From contig NC_026478.1 of NCBI RefSeq assembly GCF_000328475.2, positions 1,674,001-1,738,000 of the forward strand: 64,000 nt of DNA, read 5' to 3'. Made by a program: the position numbers and the translations under genes. The stretch comes from Mycosarcoma maydis. Taxonomy: Eukaryota; Basidiomycota; Ustilaginomycetes; Ustilaginales. Shown here piece by piece: positions 40,282-51,700 of the stretch (its first letter is position 1; the number at the start of each line of letters is the position of its first letter). The notes beneath the pieces are model-generated. The model had not been told where the DNA came from. It did not search any database and was given only the letters and a program-made list of their open reading frames with translations.

Positions 40282-40794
40282 GGTGTCGTCTGCTTGTCAG
40301 AGTAAGGTTAAGCGGTGTAGTGGGTTGTGCACGTGCCTGCGTATGCGATAATGAGGACAAATGCGTTCCGAGTGATGAGTGCGTCGTGATGATGGCGAGG
40401 ATGAGGTGCGAGTTTAATGACAAGACAGTGTTGGTTGAGCAAGCGGCTTGTGCGGTGCGGAATGCCAAAGTGGAGCAGACGAGGCGGCGTGGCCTTCGAT
40501 CACAGTCTATTCACCATTCCCTGCGGACCACCACTCTCGCCACGCGCAACTTGCAATTACGGATCATCGACACACTAGCGCGACTGTCGGTCTAACATCC
40601 TTTTTCTTAGTCAGCAAGCGTCAGCAGGCCACCCACGACGCGTGACGCGTAAATTGTCTTTGGACAAGGCGTGTTGCACTACTTCCAGCTCCACTTTCGA
40701 CATCTACATCATCTTAATCCCATCATCGCAGTGCCAATCACTCAGAGCTGGAATCGCGCAACATCCACCTTTGTCAGGGGTATAGCTGGTGAAG
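40282..40794. promoter_or_regulatory. Divergent promoter region, RPN5 / SLD2
   Basis: This 513-base spacer separates two divergent genes. I see no gene in it. An ACGCGT core, the MCB box of yeast S-phase genes, occurs as GACGCGTGACGCGT at about 40637-40650, within 160 bases of the SLD2 start, which fits G1/S expression of SLD2. Confidence 0.5.
40637..40650. promoter_or_regulatory. Tandem MCB-like sites upstream of SLD2
   Basis: Two overlapping-spaced ACGCGT cores (GACGCGTGACGCGT) lie about 150 bases before the SLD2 ATG. ACGCGT is the binding core of MBF-type (Mbp1/Swi6, Cdc10/Res) regulators of replication genes. The functional call is inferred from sequence and target identity. Confidence 0.5.
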
Positions 40795-42966
40795 ATGGAA
40801 CAACTTCTGCGTCGAGAGCTCAAAACATGGCAGAAGGCGTTCAAAGCACAACACGGTCGTGATCCCACCAAACGTGACATCCTGGCCGACGCGGCTATCG
40901 CGGGAACATACGATACATGGCAGGCTGTAGGAGGTGATGCAAAGGCAAAGTGCAAGCCAGTGTCGTCGGGACGCTCGAGTACAGCTTCGAGCTCGAAGCA
41001 GAGGCTGACAGAGGGGGACAGGCAAGATGTGTTCAAGACGCCTTCAAAGCGACGATCATCTGTCAGGGCTGATGCAGTGAACGGGACGTCGTCGAGAACG
41101 CCTTTGAGAACACCGACAAAGTCATCGGCGATAGCAGCAGCGACCACACCTGGGAAGAGTCGAAACCCCTTCGCTTCGCCTTCTAAGGGCACGCCGCCAG
41201 ATACGGTCAGTCCGGCAAGATCGCTGATTGAGGTCGAAATCACCCCAACCAGACGGTCACCGCTGCTCGATACACTGTCGCGCCGCAGCCAATTCACTCC
41301 TACCAAGTCTCCATGCCACCGCCAGCAATTCATCGCTTCGTCTCCGTCCAAACTACGCACGACACTAGAGGCGTCGGTCGTGCTGCGACGTACCCCGACC
41401 AAGACGGCTCGAACGCGGGCAGACAATGATGATGCAGCATTGAACGCTGCTCTGGTCGCCTACACACCGCGAACCAAAGCGAGGAAGCGGCTGCGTGGCG
41501 AAGATGTGCCGCCCACACCTGTTGCTGCGAGACGAGTCGTGTCCGGCAGCAGCGTGGGTGCGACAAGAACCGATCCGAGGCGCATCCAGAGACGCTTGGG
41601 CGTGTTCGGGTTTGGGAGCAACCGCAAAGTGCAGGAAAACAGGAGCGTTACGATGCCCAGCTCTGCTTCAGTTTTCAGTCGTGCACGCAGCATCGTACCA
41701 GGTAATGACCAAGACGTCGACTTGCGAAATGAATCGCCCAGCAGAGTGGTGCGCTCACTTGGTCGAGCTTCGTCTTCCGCGAAGGGGTTTCGACCGCTCT
41801 TTGCTTCGCCTTCTGGAAACCATGCGCCGCAGAATGTGCTGGATATCGCACCTCGTGCCGCCGCAGCCGTCGGGAAACGGAACGTGGATCAGCAGCTGGA
41901 GGATGACGCAGACGCGATTATGGACGACGATAGTGCGTCACCGGTGGGAGGACTTTTCGCTGCACAAGTTGCACAACGTCGACGTGCACGCGATTCCGCT
42001 TCACCTTGCAAACCAATGATGGGTGCAGCCTTGATCAAGAAGCATAAGGTTCGTGCGGCGATACAGCTGCCCTCGTCGAGCGATATGGATGACGACGAGG
42101 AAGATTTGCCGCCAAACGCAACGTACGCCTCTTCGAGTCCTACTCCGTACCACCGTGGCGTTGATGCATCGTCGTCGCCGCATACCGAGGTGACTGTGCC
42201 CAGCAGCACAATTCGAGCCTCCACAGATCGCTCGTATCTGTCGAAGCAAAAAGCTGTGGAGACGCCGATCAGCGGTCCGTCGCGCATGCTCATCGCAGCA
42301 AGCGCAACACCGCCTGCCGATGTGGTTGGTGAAGCGGAGCAGTGGAGGAAAGTGCAGCAAGTCGAGCTATCCGATGAAGACGAGCCTGCATCACAAAACG
42401 GTATCAAGTCCGCCGTGAAGAAAGTCATCTCAATCACACCCTACCAGCGCTACGGAACGCTGCGCACCGCTTCGTCGCGCTTCACTGCAGATGCGGAATT
42501 CGACCAAGATGAATCGATCTACACACTTCCCACGTCCACAACAAAGGGTGAGATGTATGCAGTTGACCAAATCCACGACAGCAGTGACTCGGATAGCACT
42601 GATGCACATACATCCTTGGCCGGACTCAAACTATCGCCCGTCCGCCACGCACCGAGCACCCGAGCCAATCGAGCCCAACGCCACCACCTGCTCAACAGCA
42701 TCTTCGACCCAACTGCCAAACGGAAGCTCAAAACAACTTTCAACCCGGAAGCCCGCTTCGGCCCCCTTGAACCCTCAGCCTCCACACCCGCGTTCGACAG
42801 CGACGACGACCTCGACCACCAACACGACCACCACTCGCATACAAACCCAAATCCACCCATTGCATCTACTCTGGACGACGACAATGACGACGACGATTGG
42901 CAGCAAGAAGTCGATCAAGACTTTACCTTCCTCGACTTAGAGATCGAGCTTCAGGATGTTGCCTGA
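40795..42966 (+). CDS. SLD2: DNA replication initiation factor Sld2/Drc1
   Basis: This single-exon gene codes for 723 residues from ATG at 40795; the frame opens two codons earlier at GTG. The N-terminal 50 residues carry the Sld2/RecQL4 motif LLRRELKTWQKAFKAQHGRDP followed by KRDILADAAIAGTYDTWQ. The next 150 residues hold dense S/T-P sites (TPLRTPTKS, SPSKGTPP, TPTRRSPL and others), fitting a protein switched on by CDK. A central block includes LGVFGFGSNRKVQENRSV. The acidic C terminus contains FDPTAKRKLKTTFNPEARFGP, and ends with an aspartate- and histidine-rich stretch. CDK-phosphorylated Sld2 binds the BRCT protein Dpb11/Rad4 to load CMG helicase at origins. Divergent from RPN5, with MCB-like sites in the promoter. 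Confidence 0.88.
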   Translation: MEQLLRRELKTWQKAFKAQHGRDPTKRDILADAAIAGTYDTWQAVGGDAKAKCKPVSSGRSSTASSSKQRLTEGDRQDVFKTPSKRRSSVRADAVNGTSSRTPLRTPTKSSAIAAATTPGKSRNPFASPSKGTPPDTVSPARSLIEVEITPTRRSPLLDTLSRRSQFTPTKSPCHRQQFIASSPSKLRTTLEASVVLRRTPTKTARTRADNDDAALNAALVAYTPRTKARKRLRGEDVPPTPVAARRVVSGSSVGATRTDPRRIQRRLGVFGFGSNRKVQENRSVTMPSSASVFSRARSIVPGNDQDVDLRNESPSRVVRSLGRASSSAKGFRPLFASPSGNHAPQNVLDIAPRAAAAVGKRNVDQQLEDDADAIMDDDSASPVGGLFAAQVAQRRRARDSASPCKPMMGAALIKKHKVRAAIQLPSSSDMDDDEEDLPPNATYASSSPTPYHRGVDASSSPHTEVTVPSSTIRASTDRSYLSKQKAVETPISGPSRMLIAASATPPADVVGEAEQWRKVQQVELSDEDEPASQNGIKSAVKKVISITPYQRYGTLRTASSRFTADAEFDQDESIYTLPTSTTKGEMYAVDQIHDSSDSDSTDAHTSLAGLKLSPVRHAPSTRANRAQRHHLLNSIFDPTAKRKLKTTFNPEARFGPLEPSASTPAFDSDDDLDHQHDHHSHTNPNPPIASTLDDDNDDDDWQQEVDQDFTFLDLEIELQDVA

Positions 42967-43344
42967 TTTCTCCCACCATCTCACAACGTCACGCAACACA
43001 TTTTTTTGCATCCACATCCGTTCACACATGACAAACATCGAGAGTGAAGCTTGAAATCATTTTGTGAGCATTGGTGACATTACGAGAGGCCAGGGGTATT
43101 GAGCGTGCAAAAAGGACAAGCAAAAATGGTACAGATGAACGAGACGAAGAAAAAGTTCCCCGGATCTCGACAGGATCGACAGAATGAGCCAAGACTGAGC
43201 AGCTAAAACAGAGGGACAAGGCAGATGCTGGTGCAGGAACAAAACGTTCAATGGTAAGAAACAGAGGGTGCAAGCAGAGACAAAGACAGAAACACAAGAC
43301 AAGACAAGAACCAAGATCAGACAGTCAACAGAGGGGATCGCGAT
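42967..43344. other. Convergent 3' region, SLD2 / acidic protein gene
   Basis: This 378-base region lies between two convergent stop codons. It is A-rich with many AGA/ACA words and no sign of a gene. Confidence 0.5.
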
Positions 43345-44904
43345 TTATCGCGACCAGTGCACCACAACGGAATACTCGCTCGGGTCATTCGCTGGCACAA
43401 ATGGGAGAGTGCTGCGATCTGAATCAACACCAAGTCTGTATGGTCGGTAACCAGGCGATACGGATGACGACATGGATGACGACACTGTCGACGATCGTCG
43501 GAAGCAGGTGGACGGAGAGGTGGTCCAACGCATGCGATCTGCATTGACATTTAGACCTGCAGCCGAGGGAGCCTCGTGTTTATGCTCGAACCAAGCGCCT
43601 GTCAGAGTGCGCGAGGGCAGAGCCAAGAGGTCGGAGCCGATCGCAGCAGGTAGCTGTAGCGACAATTCAGCCAGAGACGGCAACGGACCCACGTCGGATG
43701 GCAGCAGCAGAGGGCTGGGCCCATCTGCATCGCCCTTGGAAGAGGCGCTCGATATAGGCGATGTAGGGCGTGAGGAGTCTGGCGAGAGCAAGTCTCGAAA
43801 GCCCGGGTGATCAGTGCACGCTGAGTGGATGGGTGAAGCAACGGGAGAGAGCGGAGGAGAGCGCATTGCTTCGCCATCCTGGCTATGCGCAGCTGCTGGT
43901 GACGCCATGAGCGCCGCCGACTCTGGCGCCGGTCCGAGCTGATCGTCGGCCTCGTCATCTTCGTCTTCGTCCAGATCGCTATCGTCGTCATCGATGAGAG
44001 CCGGTAGCTCCTCGGAGGATCCTCCGGCAAAGCTGCTGATAGCAGGGTACGGGCAGACGTTCGGATATCCGGCACAGTAGCTGGCTGCCGAGGCTGGACA
44101 AGAAGTGGCTTCCGCGAACCCAGAGTCGTCGCACTGACGAGGTTCAGAGAAAGCGCTGGAGCAGGAGTCGACTGACGCCAGGGCGGGGCTGCCAGACACC
44201 ACATCTCGATCGACGGAAGCAAGGGCCATGTTTGGACTCGACAACGGCACAGATCGCCGCGAGTGCAGCTGTGTGAACACATGTTCCGAAGGGAGGCCCG
44301 ATTCGAGCTCAATATAGTCTTCCTCCTCTTCGGTCATACTGGGAGCGGTCGCGTCTTGCATCGAGGCCTCGAGCACGGTGCTTGTGGAGTTGGAGGTCTC
44401 TGAGCCGCTAAGTTCCAACAAGAGGTCTTCGAAGAACTGAGCTTCCTCGTCTAAGGCAGGCGAGCCGATTTGCGGAGTGGAGGTGAATGAGGCAGTTGCG
44501 CTGTGAGCCTGCGCCTCTTCTGAAAGCTGGCGTCTCTCACGCTCCAAGCTGGAGAGCATTGCATTGCGCAGCAACACGTTCCTGCGAAGTCCCTCTCCAG
44601 CCGACTCGTCGAGGCGGGAGCGGCGTCCCATGGTAGCGCTAGAGGTCAAGAGAGAAGTTTGAACGCACCCTGGAAGAATCTCGTCGACAAAATCGTCAAA
44701 ATGGTCGAAAGCGCGAGGCTCGGATGCTTTGAAGACGGTCTTGAGGCTGCCAGGAGTACCTAGCGCAGGCGGCGAAGTGCTTCCGTGTGGAGTCATGTTA
44801 CTCATGCTAATGGCGGAGGCTGCACGTCGTATTGATGGGGAGGAAGGTGGTGATATGTCGTCGCTCACTGCGGCTGTGTGAAAGAAGCGAGGCAGGGAGA
44901 CCAT
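43345..44904 (-). CDS. Unrecognised acidic, serine-rich protein
   Basis: This single-exon frame codes for 519 residues from ATG at 44904; the longer frame starts at TTG at 44961. The first residues MVSLPRFFHTAAVSDDISPP are followed by serine- and proline-rich sequence. A helix-like stretch (RNVLLRNAMLSSLERERRQL) is near residue 115, followed by an acidic segment FFEDLLLELSGSE and a strongly acidic tract DDDDSDLDEDEDDEADD near 310. The C-terminal part has leucine-rich LPSLAELSLQLPAAIGSDLLALPS, then ends with basic and serine-rich sequence. It has no signal peptide, membrane segment or known domain. Composition resembles fungal nuclear regulatory proteins, but I cannot assign a function. It may be specific to smut fungi. 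Confidence 0.6.
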   Translation of the reverse strand: MVSLPRFFHTAAVSDDISPPSSPSIRRAASAISMSNMTPHGSTSPPALGTPGSLKTVFKASEPRAFDHFDDFVDEILPGCVQTSLLTSSATMGRRSRLDESAGEGLRRNVLLRNAMLSSLERERRQLSEEAQAHSATASFTSTPQIGSPALDEEAQFFEDLLLELSGSETSNSTSTVLEASMQDATAPSMTEEEEDYIELESGLPSEHVFTQLHSRRSVPLSSPNMALASVDRDVVSGSPALASVDSCSSAFSEPRQCDDSGFAEATSCPASAASYCAGYPNVCPYPAISSFAGGSSEELPALIDDDDSDLDEDEDDEADDQLGPAPESAALMASPAAAHSQDGEAMRSPPLSPVASPIHSACTDHPGFRDLLSPDSSRPTSPISSASSKGDADGPSPLLLPSDVGPLPSLAELSLQLPAAIGSDLLALPSRTLTGAWFEHKHEAPSAAGLNVNADRMRWTTSPSTCFRRSSTVSSSMSSSVSPGYRPYRLGVDSDRSTLPFVPANDPSEYSVVVHWSR

Positions 44905-46426
44905 GATGGAGTGAGTCGGGTCGTACGAGGAGAATAATGTGGCTGAGTTGTTCGGGGACAATGACGATGTTGAGGAGGGCAGACGGAGCTGCTGCCGGTT
45001 ATCCGGAAAAACTAGTGAGCAGACACCAGATCAAGGTGTTGTATTCCAGTGTGTTCAAAAGATGGTCTTGTGGGTACGGAGCGGGTTAAGGCACGAGGCC
45101 GTATGCGGGCGGCGATTAGACTCCCGAACGGTTGAGAAGGTGGCCGACATCCATGATGGGGAAGCGGATCGTGTCGATGCAGAGACAGCTAGAGAGCTGT
45201 GCCGGTGTCAAGATTTGGTGGGGAAGTTGGCGATGTGACAGCTGCAGGAAAGGCATCTGAGATGAAACGAGCAGCAGAGAAGCGTGCCTGCTTTAAGCAA
45301 GCATGGTGAGCGAGCTTACGTAGAGGTGGAGGAGGGGTGGCCTGGTGAACGTTGTGGATGTTTGATCAAGGTGGTGGACGGGTATAAGCCAACGGAGATG
45401 ACTTTGTGGTTAATTATGGTCTTGAACAGCGAGAGAAGGGACTAGTCAGTAGGGATGAAGAGAGATGAGTCGACCAAGGGTAGAGGCCGAGGTTGAGGCT
45501 AAGGCTGGGGCTGAGTCAAGATAAGTGGCCAAAAGATCAGAGTCAGGGTCCAGTTGTGATTCGTGATTCATGTGCATAGGGTGCGCTGCAAAGTAGCTCG
45601 GCAGCACATCGCAGTCACGAGTCACAGTCACAGTCACACCATTATCACATCACACGCCGTCACCTTTGAGGAGAAAAAAACACGCGCATCGGCTGGGAGT
45701 CGCGATAAGTTAGGTTAAAGTACGCAGCTGAATGAAATTGCGGTGGGGCGTGCTGGCGCACACTTACGCACGCCTTCCAAGACCCGAGTCAGAGACGTGC
45801 GTGAGTCGTGAGTGATGCTGCGTCGAATCGTGAATCTACAGTTACGCCTAATATGACTCGGCCATTTCATCAGAGTCATCAAAGGTGCCGGTCCTCTGTC
45901 GCTTCTCTGAATCATAAGCCGGTTAAGAAGCAACGCAAGGACACAATGACCGCCAAGGTCGTTGTCAACCCTTTGCATAAGCAGAGAATCGGACTGAGCA
46001 ACCCTAATTTCGATCCACAAACACGGTGACTCAGACCAACCTTGACCACTCGTGACTCCTGGACGAATCGTGAATGTTGTCATTTTAGCAGCCTGATAGC
46101 GATCCAAGTCTGTCGGCAGTCGATGGCGCCAGCAAGGCAGCGGTGACGTGAATGAATCTGAAAGGTCATTCGTGAGTGGTATCGCGCGTCGGTGGCTTGA
46201 TAGCGTTAACCGGTTCAATCCCGCACCTCTCCGAACGGGATGCCCTCTATCATTTGTGACGGATTTTTCAAAGGGACAATCGTGAATGGCGCCATCCCGC
46301 ACATCGGACTGATCAAGCGCAAATACACCCTACTTGCAAATCGTACGCCTCGTCCGCTCAGTCCACATTCACGAATTGAGAACGTAAAGTTAACTTACTT
46401 ATTAAGCTTCAGCCCCTCAACCCCGC

Positions 46427-46451
46427 AATCACGAATCGTGAATCGTGAATC
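46427..46451. repeat. Heptamer cluster, inverted plus tandem CGTGAAT
   Basis: One inverted unit (AATCACGAAT) is followed directly by two tandem CGTGAAT units, inside the 3.9-kb gene-poor region. Confidence 0.8.
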
Positions 46452-46924
46452 TGACCAGTCCGTAGCGCTCGATTGCCTCATTTTTTAGTTAAGTTGCACC
46501 GCAGTCAGTATCACACACCTTCGCAAGATCTGCACTCGCACGCTGTCAGAATCGTGGGAGCCTCGCTTGCTCCGCTGATGAAATCACGAATCCACTTGGA
46601 TCATAGCCTCGCTTGAGTATCAATATGCAGAACAGACAAGCAACACTCGTGATTGTGCCGCAGCCCAACGCTAGCAGAATGCGAGCTTGAGCGCCTCTTG
46701 CACGCCTTCGATATCCCCTGCATAGCTCAGCGATTCACAGATGCCTCTGCCTGAGCTTAAGCGAAACAAGCTTCCCTCTACCATATTTTGCGCGATGCTG
46801 GATCGTCTCTGTAACCACCGTTCATGTTGGTGGTTTCCTCGCCGGACAGCAGCTGTATCTTCAATCCTAGGTTACTCCCGATTTCTCTCACATCGAAAAT
46901 ACACTCACCATCCAGAGTCCATCC

Positions 46925-46942
46925 CAATCGTGAATCGTGAAT
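46925..46942. repeat. Heptamer cluster, tandem CGTGAAT
   Basis: Two tandem CGTGAAT units followed by the variant GGTGCGAAATCAC. Confidence 0.7.
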
Positions 46943-48782
46943 GGTGCGAAATCACCTCATTTTATTGAATAAATATTACATGCAGCAAAAAGAGGTACAC
47001 AATTTTACTCGAATCGTGAATTTGCTTGCTGACTCATAACACGGAACGTGAACGTAACTTTCGAACACGCATAGACGGTCTCACAGACCGTGATGTTGAA
47101 ACACGGGACGGTGCGCCTGGCAAGCCTCGAGCGAGTCCGTCGCAAAAAAAAATCATTTCGCCCATGAAGGAAAAGGACTCAAAAAGCGAATCACGAACCA
47201 GCAACGAGTGAGCGCACTCACGACTGCTTGTCATCTTCCGCATACACGGTCTGGGCTTGCTGCACAAGAGAGCGAAAGCGCTTCCTTCATTAAACAAGCG
47301 CTGGGGCACCTTGGCTAGCGGAGCAGAACCGTCGAACAGATGCATACGCACTCAAAGGGAAGCAGGCATCGTAAAGCACAAATGGTCCGAGACGAAAAGG
47401 GGCTTCACTCCTGTTGGAAAGGAGGAAGCGAAAGATAAGAAAGTGGCTACAGGGCATAAGTCGCCGTGTTGACGCACGAGCTTGGACGCCGCTAGCTTGG
47501 CAACCGTCGCGGCGACATCATGACTCAACAGCGTATTCCGTGGTTCTCAGCCTCCCCTTGACAGCTCACCGACGGGCTGAATCGAAGCGCAAGCCTGCCT
47601 AGGTGGTCGTATGACCGTAAAGCTTGCCACATCAGGAAAGGCTAGAGAAGTTCAAGCAAAAGAACAAGATGCAGCTAATCCGCCCATTAATTTGGGGAAG
47701 AAGCGTAACTTCAAAAGGGTCTCGCTCTGACGAGATGCATCGCGCACTCTTCCGCGAGACTTGGCATTTTAATTTTCGCCACTTCGTTCCAGTGTTGCTT
47801 TCCCGCTCCTTGAGGGGTGCAGGAACTTCATCGGCCAGGTGTGGCCACAGAGCGTCATGATTCGGTCCTCCGTATTGGTTCAGAGGCCCACTAGTAATAT
47901 CGAACTAATCTCGACGGTGACAGAGTTTCATGTCGAGATTCACATGTCATCGTTCAACATCAATTACGGGTTTCGGACAAAGTCATCAGGAAAGACCAAT
48001 CGAGAGTCTGCTGACACGCGTGCAGCCAGAGACACATTCGAGTGCGTGCTTGGCGAGGAGCTGCAGCTAACTTAACTAGTTCGCCAGTCGTGGGTTGAGG
48101 TGTGTGGATTGATCCGACTTTGGGTTGATATTTGTGATTCAACGGGCTTGGTTCGGAGCCTGTGGTCACTTGCTGCAACACAATTTGCCAGACTCACATT
48201 CACGATTCAAGCTCGCTCCATGAATACTAAAGGTGTGACCTTGCCGCTTCTCTGATAACAGTCGAGGCAAAAGCTGCCGCAACCCTTGGCGGGTTTTCGG
48301 GTTCTTTTTAACTTAAATTGGTTTTGGCCTTCGCTACGCTGTCAGCCATGCATGTCTGTGCCTGTGCAGCGCCTCGTGACTGTTGAGCTGCTTAACTTAA
48401 TTGGACCCTGGCCTGTCAGTCACTGCCATACTGCCGCCTGGTTCATGTGTGTTCTCGAGTGTGTCCTTGCCTATCTGCCTGTCTGCCTGCCTTGGGGCTG
48501 ACACCGCTGGAGACAAGAAGAAGCGCGCTGTTGTAAAGCAATCTCTCCCACCTTGGCTGGCGTGTGATTGCTATCACCCACATCCTCCAGCTGCGTTGGT
48601 CCACCTTCGCTCTCAACGACTCGTTCCCTTGCAATTGCACAGACCAAGCTCACATCGAGTCTAAGTGACCAGCAGGCAGCACGGCGCATCACATCTTGGC
48701 AGATCTACAAGGCACGGAACACTTCCGATAACAACTAATAAAACATCGCAAACGTCAAGAGCCACAGCAAATCTGGGCCATT

Positions 48783-51700
48783 ATGCAGGCATCAGTAGGA
48801 AGCACCGACAAAGGAAAGCGTCGGATGATCGATCCTGAGGACGCCGTCCAGTCGACCGTGGCTCAAGCATTCCCTCCCTTCCACGAGGCGGGCTCCTCTC
48901 GGTTGCTCGAACCTATGCAAATCCCAACAAGGACGACAGAAAGCGTCGAATCAGACCCTTATCAAAACCCTTCGTTGTTCAATGGCCATGGCCATGACCG
49001 CCGACGCCTGTCGCATGCTAGGGCCAAGTCCTCACTTGGCTCAGTCAACATGTTTGACTTTTTCCGACCAAGTTCACTCGCATCCAACAGCACTGCTGCC
49101 ACCAGCTTTCAATTTGGCTCCCCGGACGACAGTCCCAAACCAGTCACAGCTTCGCAAGCAGCCAAATCTGACGACGGCAACAGCGACGAGGCACTGCGAG
49201 ACTCCCTCGAGCGGACCATCGATGCTGCCAAATCTCGCATGACACCGGAATTGCCGACGCCGCAACAAATCTCGCAGCACGGTTTCGCAGCTAGCAGTGC
49301 GTCTGCAGCGCAGACTGCCGGCCCCGACGAGCCGATCGATGGGAGGCTCGGTGAGGCTGAAGCTCTCATGCCGCCTCTGTATCCAGAGGAGACCTTGCCA
49401 CACTACGAAGAAGCTCCCGAGTACACGCCGCCTCTGTCGCAATCTTCTGACAGTGGTTCGCGTTCTAAGGCAGCCGCGTTCCGAGCTGCAGCTGCAAATC
49501 GCTTTCTGTCCAGTCGTATGGCCAAAAAGCTCAACTTGCCTTCCGCTCTTCAAGGCCGCCTCCAAGGCACGCAGACTCCAGATGGCTTTTCGCCCTCGCT
49601 ACACACTGCTCAGCATGTCGCTGGATCAACCGACGTTAGGACCCGCTTTGTGAGGAGCGACAGTGCGCCAAACCTCTCGCTCAACACTTGTGCACATGCA
49701 TGCAGACACATTGAGGTGTGTAATTATGCCGCAACTGCCTACATGCAAGGCGCAAGGATGGGACCCGCACCTCGTCCCGCGATGCCTGCCTCTTCCCGGC
49801 CTTCCACCTCCAACGTCGAATCAGCCAGATCATGTTCCAGTGCTGTGTCTGTGGCTCGACCCTCGACGAGCAATGGCATACCAGGCCGCGACCAAAGGCA
49901 ATTCGGCGCGTCGCCTATGCTGCGCGAAGCTGTTTCTAACGTCAGCTCGTCCAGGAGAAACAGCGGCGAGTCACGACCACCAAGTCGCGCAACGGTGGAT
50001 TCTTCCCCCAACGGTGGCCTCTTCACCTGCGGATACGCCTCGAGTCGAAGTGGGGCAACCACTCCAACGCGCTCTAGTCTGCTGCGTAAGGGTCGAAGCC
50101 GCAATGCGAGTTTGAGAAGTCTACGTGATCTCTTATCACTCAATCGCGACAGGGATCACAACCGTACACCTTCTGACACCAGATGCGAACACGATCAGCA
50201 CCAACAAGTGCAGGAATCTCTGTCAACAGGTCCCATTCTGCGAGAGGTGGTCTCGCCCGTTTCTCACGAGCTCCTCATCTCTGCGCGCGTGCGTGTGGCC
50301 CCCAAATCTCGACCGACACTCATGAACACGGTGCGTAGCACTCCACAAGCTGGCGTCGACGCTGCTGCGGCTGACAACCCTGTGCTGATCGTGCCGCATC
50401 AGCGCTACGAAAGCCAAACCGATCCGCTCCAAAAGCTTCCGCGAGAAATACTCTTGGCCATCTTCAAGAGCCTCGTAGACCTTCACGTTGAAGAACACAC
50501 TCGCGCAATCGCAGCTAGCAGCTGGAGAGGCAAAAGATCGTGCGAGACGCGTTGGGTCGGAATTGAGGCAGCCGTCCGCGAACTCGCCTGTCTCAGTCGC
50601 GTATCAAGAGCGTGGCAGAGCTTTGTGCTTGATGGTCAGCTATGGCAGAGCCTTGAGTTCTCCAAGCATCCCAACATGACTGAAGAGGCGATGGTCAGCA
50701 TCGCCAAAGCGGTAGGCCCCTTTGTCCGCCGACTAGACTTGCAGGGTCTCACTGGTCTAAGATCCAGTGTGCTGCTGGCGCTTGTCAAGGCACAGCGCCC
50801 CAGAGCTTCCACAGGTTGGGAGCTTACTGCGTCGATAAGCGAGCCATTTGCAAGTTGCCAGCTCGAGGAGCTCAACCTTCAGTCTTGTCAGCACATTTCG
50901 ACGAGCGCACTTAACACGGTTCTGTCGCAATCGCCAAGCTTGAAGCGTTGTAATCTCGCGAACCTCCCATGCGTCGACAGCACAACACTCTGTGTGCTAG
51001 CCGCAACAGCCACCAACCTCGAAATGCTCGACATCAGCCGTTGCCGTAGTATTGGCACCGATGGCGTTCGTGCCATCTTTGCCATTCAGGAAAGTGCGAC
51101 GAACAACTCTGCCGTCTCCAAGGAGCGCAATCTTGAATCTCGCTTCCGCGAGCTTCGTGCAGCAGGCGTGTCTGGCTTTGACTGCGAGACGCTCAACCAG
51201 CTTGGTCGACACTGGCCGAATCTGGAAGTACTCGACCTGAGCTACTGTACCAGTGTTACCGACGCCGCTATTGCAGCTCTTGTAAGTAGCGCCGGCGATG
51301 TGGTGAATGAAAAGGGCCACTTTGTCACGTTAACTCCACGTCAAGCCGGTAGCCAACACGACGATGAAGTCGTCCGAAGAAAGTTCCCTTATCTCAAAAA
51401 GCTCAACCTCTCGTCCTGTAGAGCACTTACCGACCGCGCGGGTGTATATCTTGCGCACGGCGTTCCAGCGCTCGAAGTGCTAGAGATGGCCAATATCGGT
51501 CCTTCGCTCAAGGACGCAGGTCTGATCAAGCTGTTCGCCACCACACCGCAGCTGCAAAAGCTGGACCTGGAACGAGCCACGCAAATCACCGATGCAGTCA
51601 TCTCGGCGTTGACTCCACCCGAATCACATGCCGAGGCGTTTGGGCGTGCAGTTCCGGACAGCGATACGCTCATGCACGGAACGAGAGCGCGAGGATCACT

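Larger units (their letters stand above)
44905..48782. other. 3.9-kb gene-poor region rich in heptamer repeats
   Basis: No frame here has protein-like composition with an ATG start. At least ten CGTGAAT-family sites occur, for example 45556-45571, 45825-45836, 46064-46075, 46278-46288, 46427-46451, 46925-46942, 47009-47020 and 48199-48209, together with CGTGAGT-type copies near 45607 and 45801. TTAACTTA/TTAAGTTA words recur near 46388, 46488, 48073, 48307 and 48392. It is less GC-rich than the coding sequence around it. The right end must hold the promoter of the F-box gene. A noncoding transcript or a small multi-exon gene cannot be excluded. Confidence 0.5.

Noticed and set aside
46195..46245. 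tRNA-like GGTTCAATCCC sequence
   Set aside because: The T-loop-like word has no matching T-stem, and no acceptor or anticodon stem can be drawn around it.
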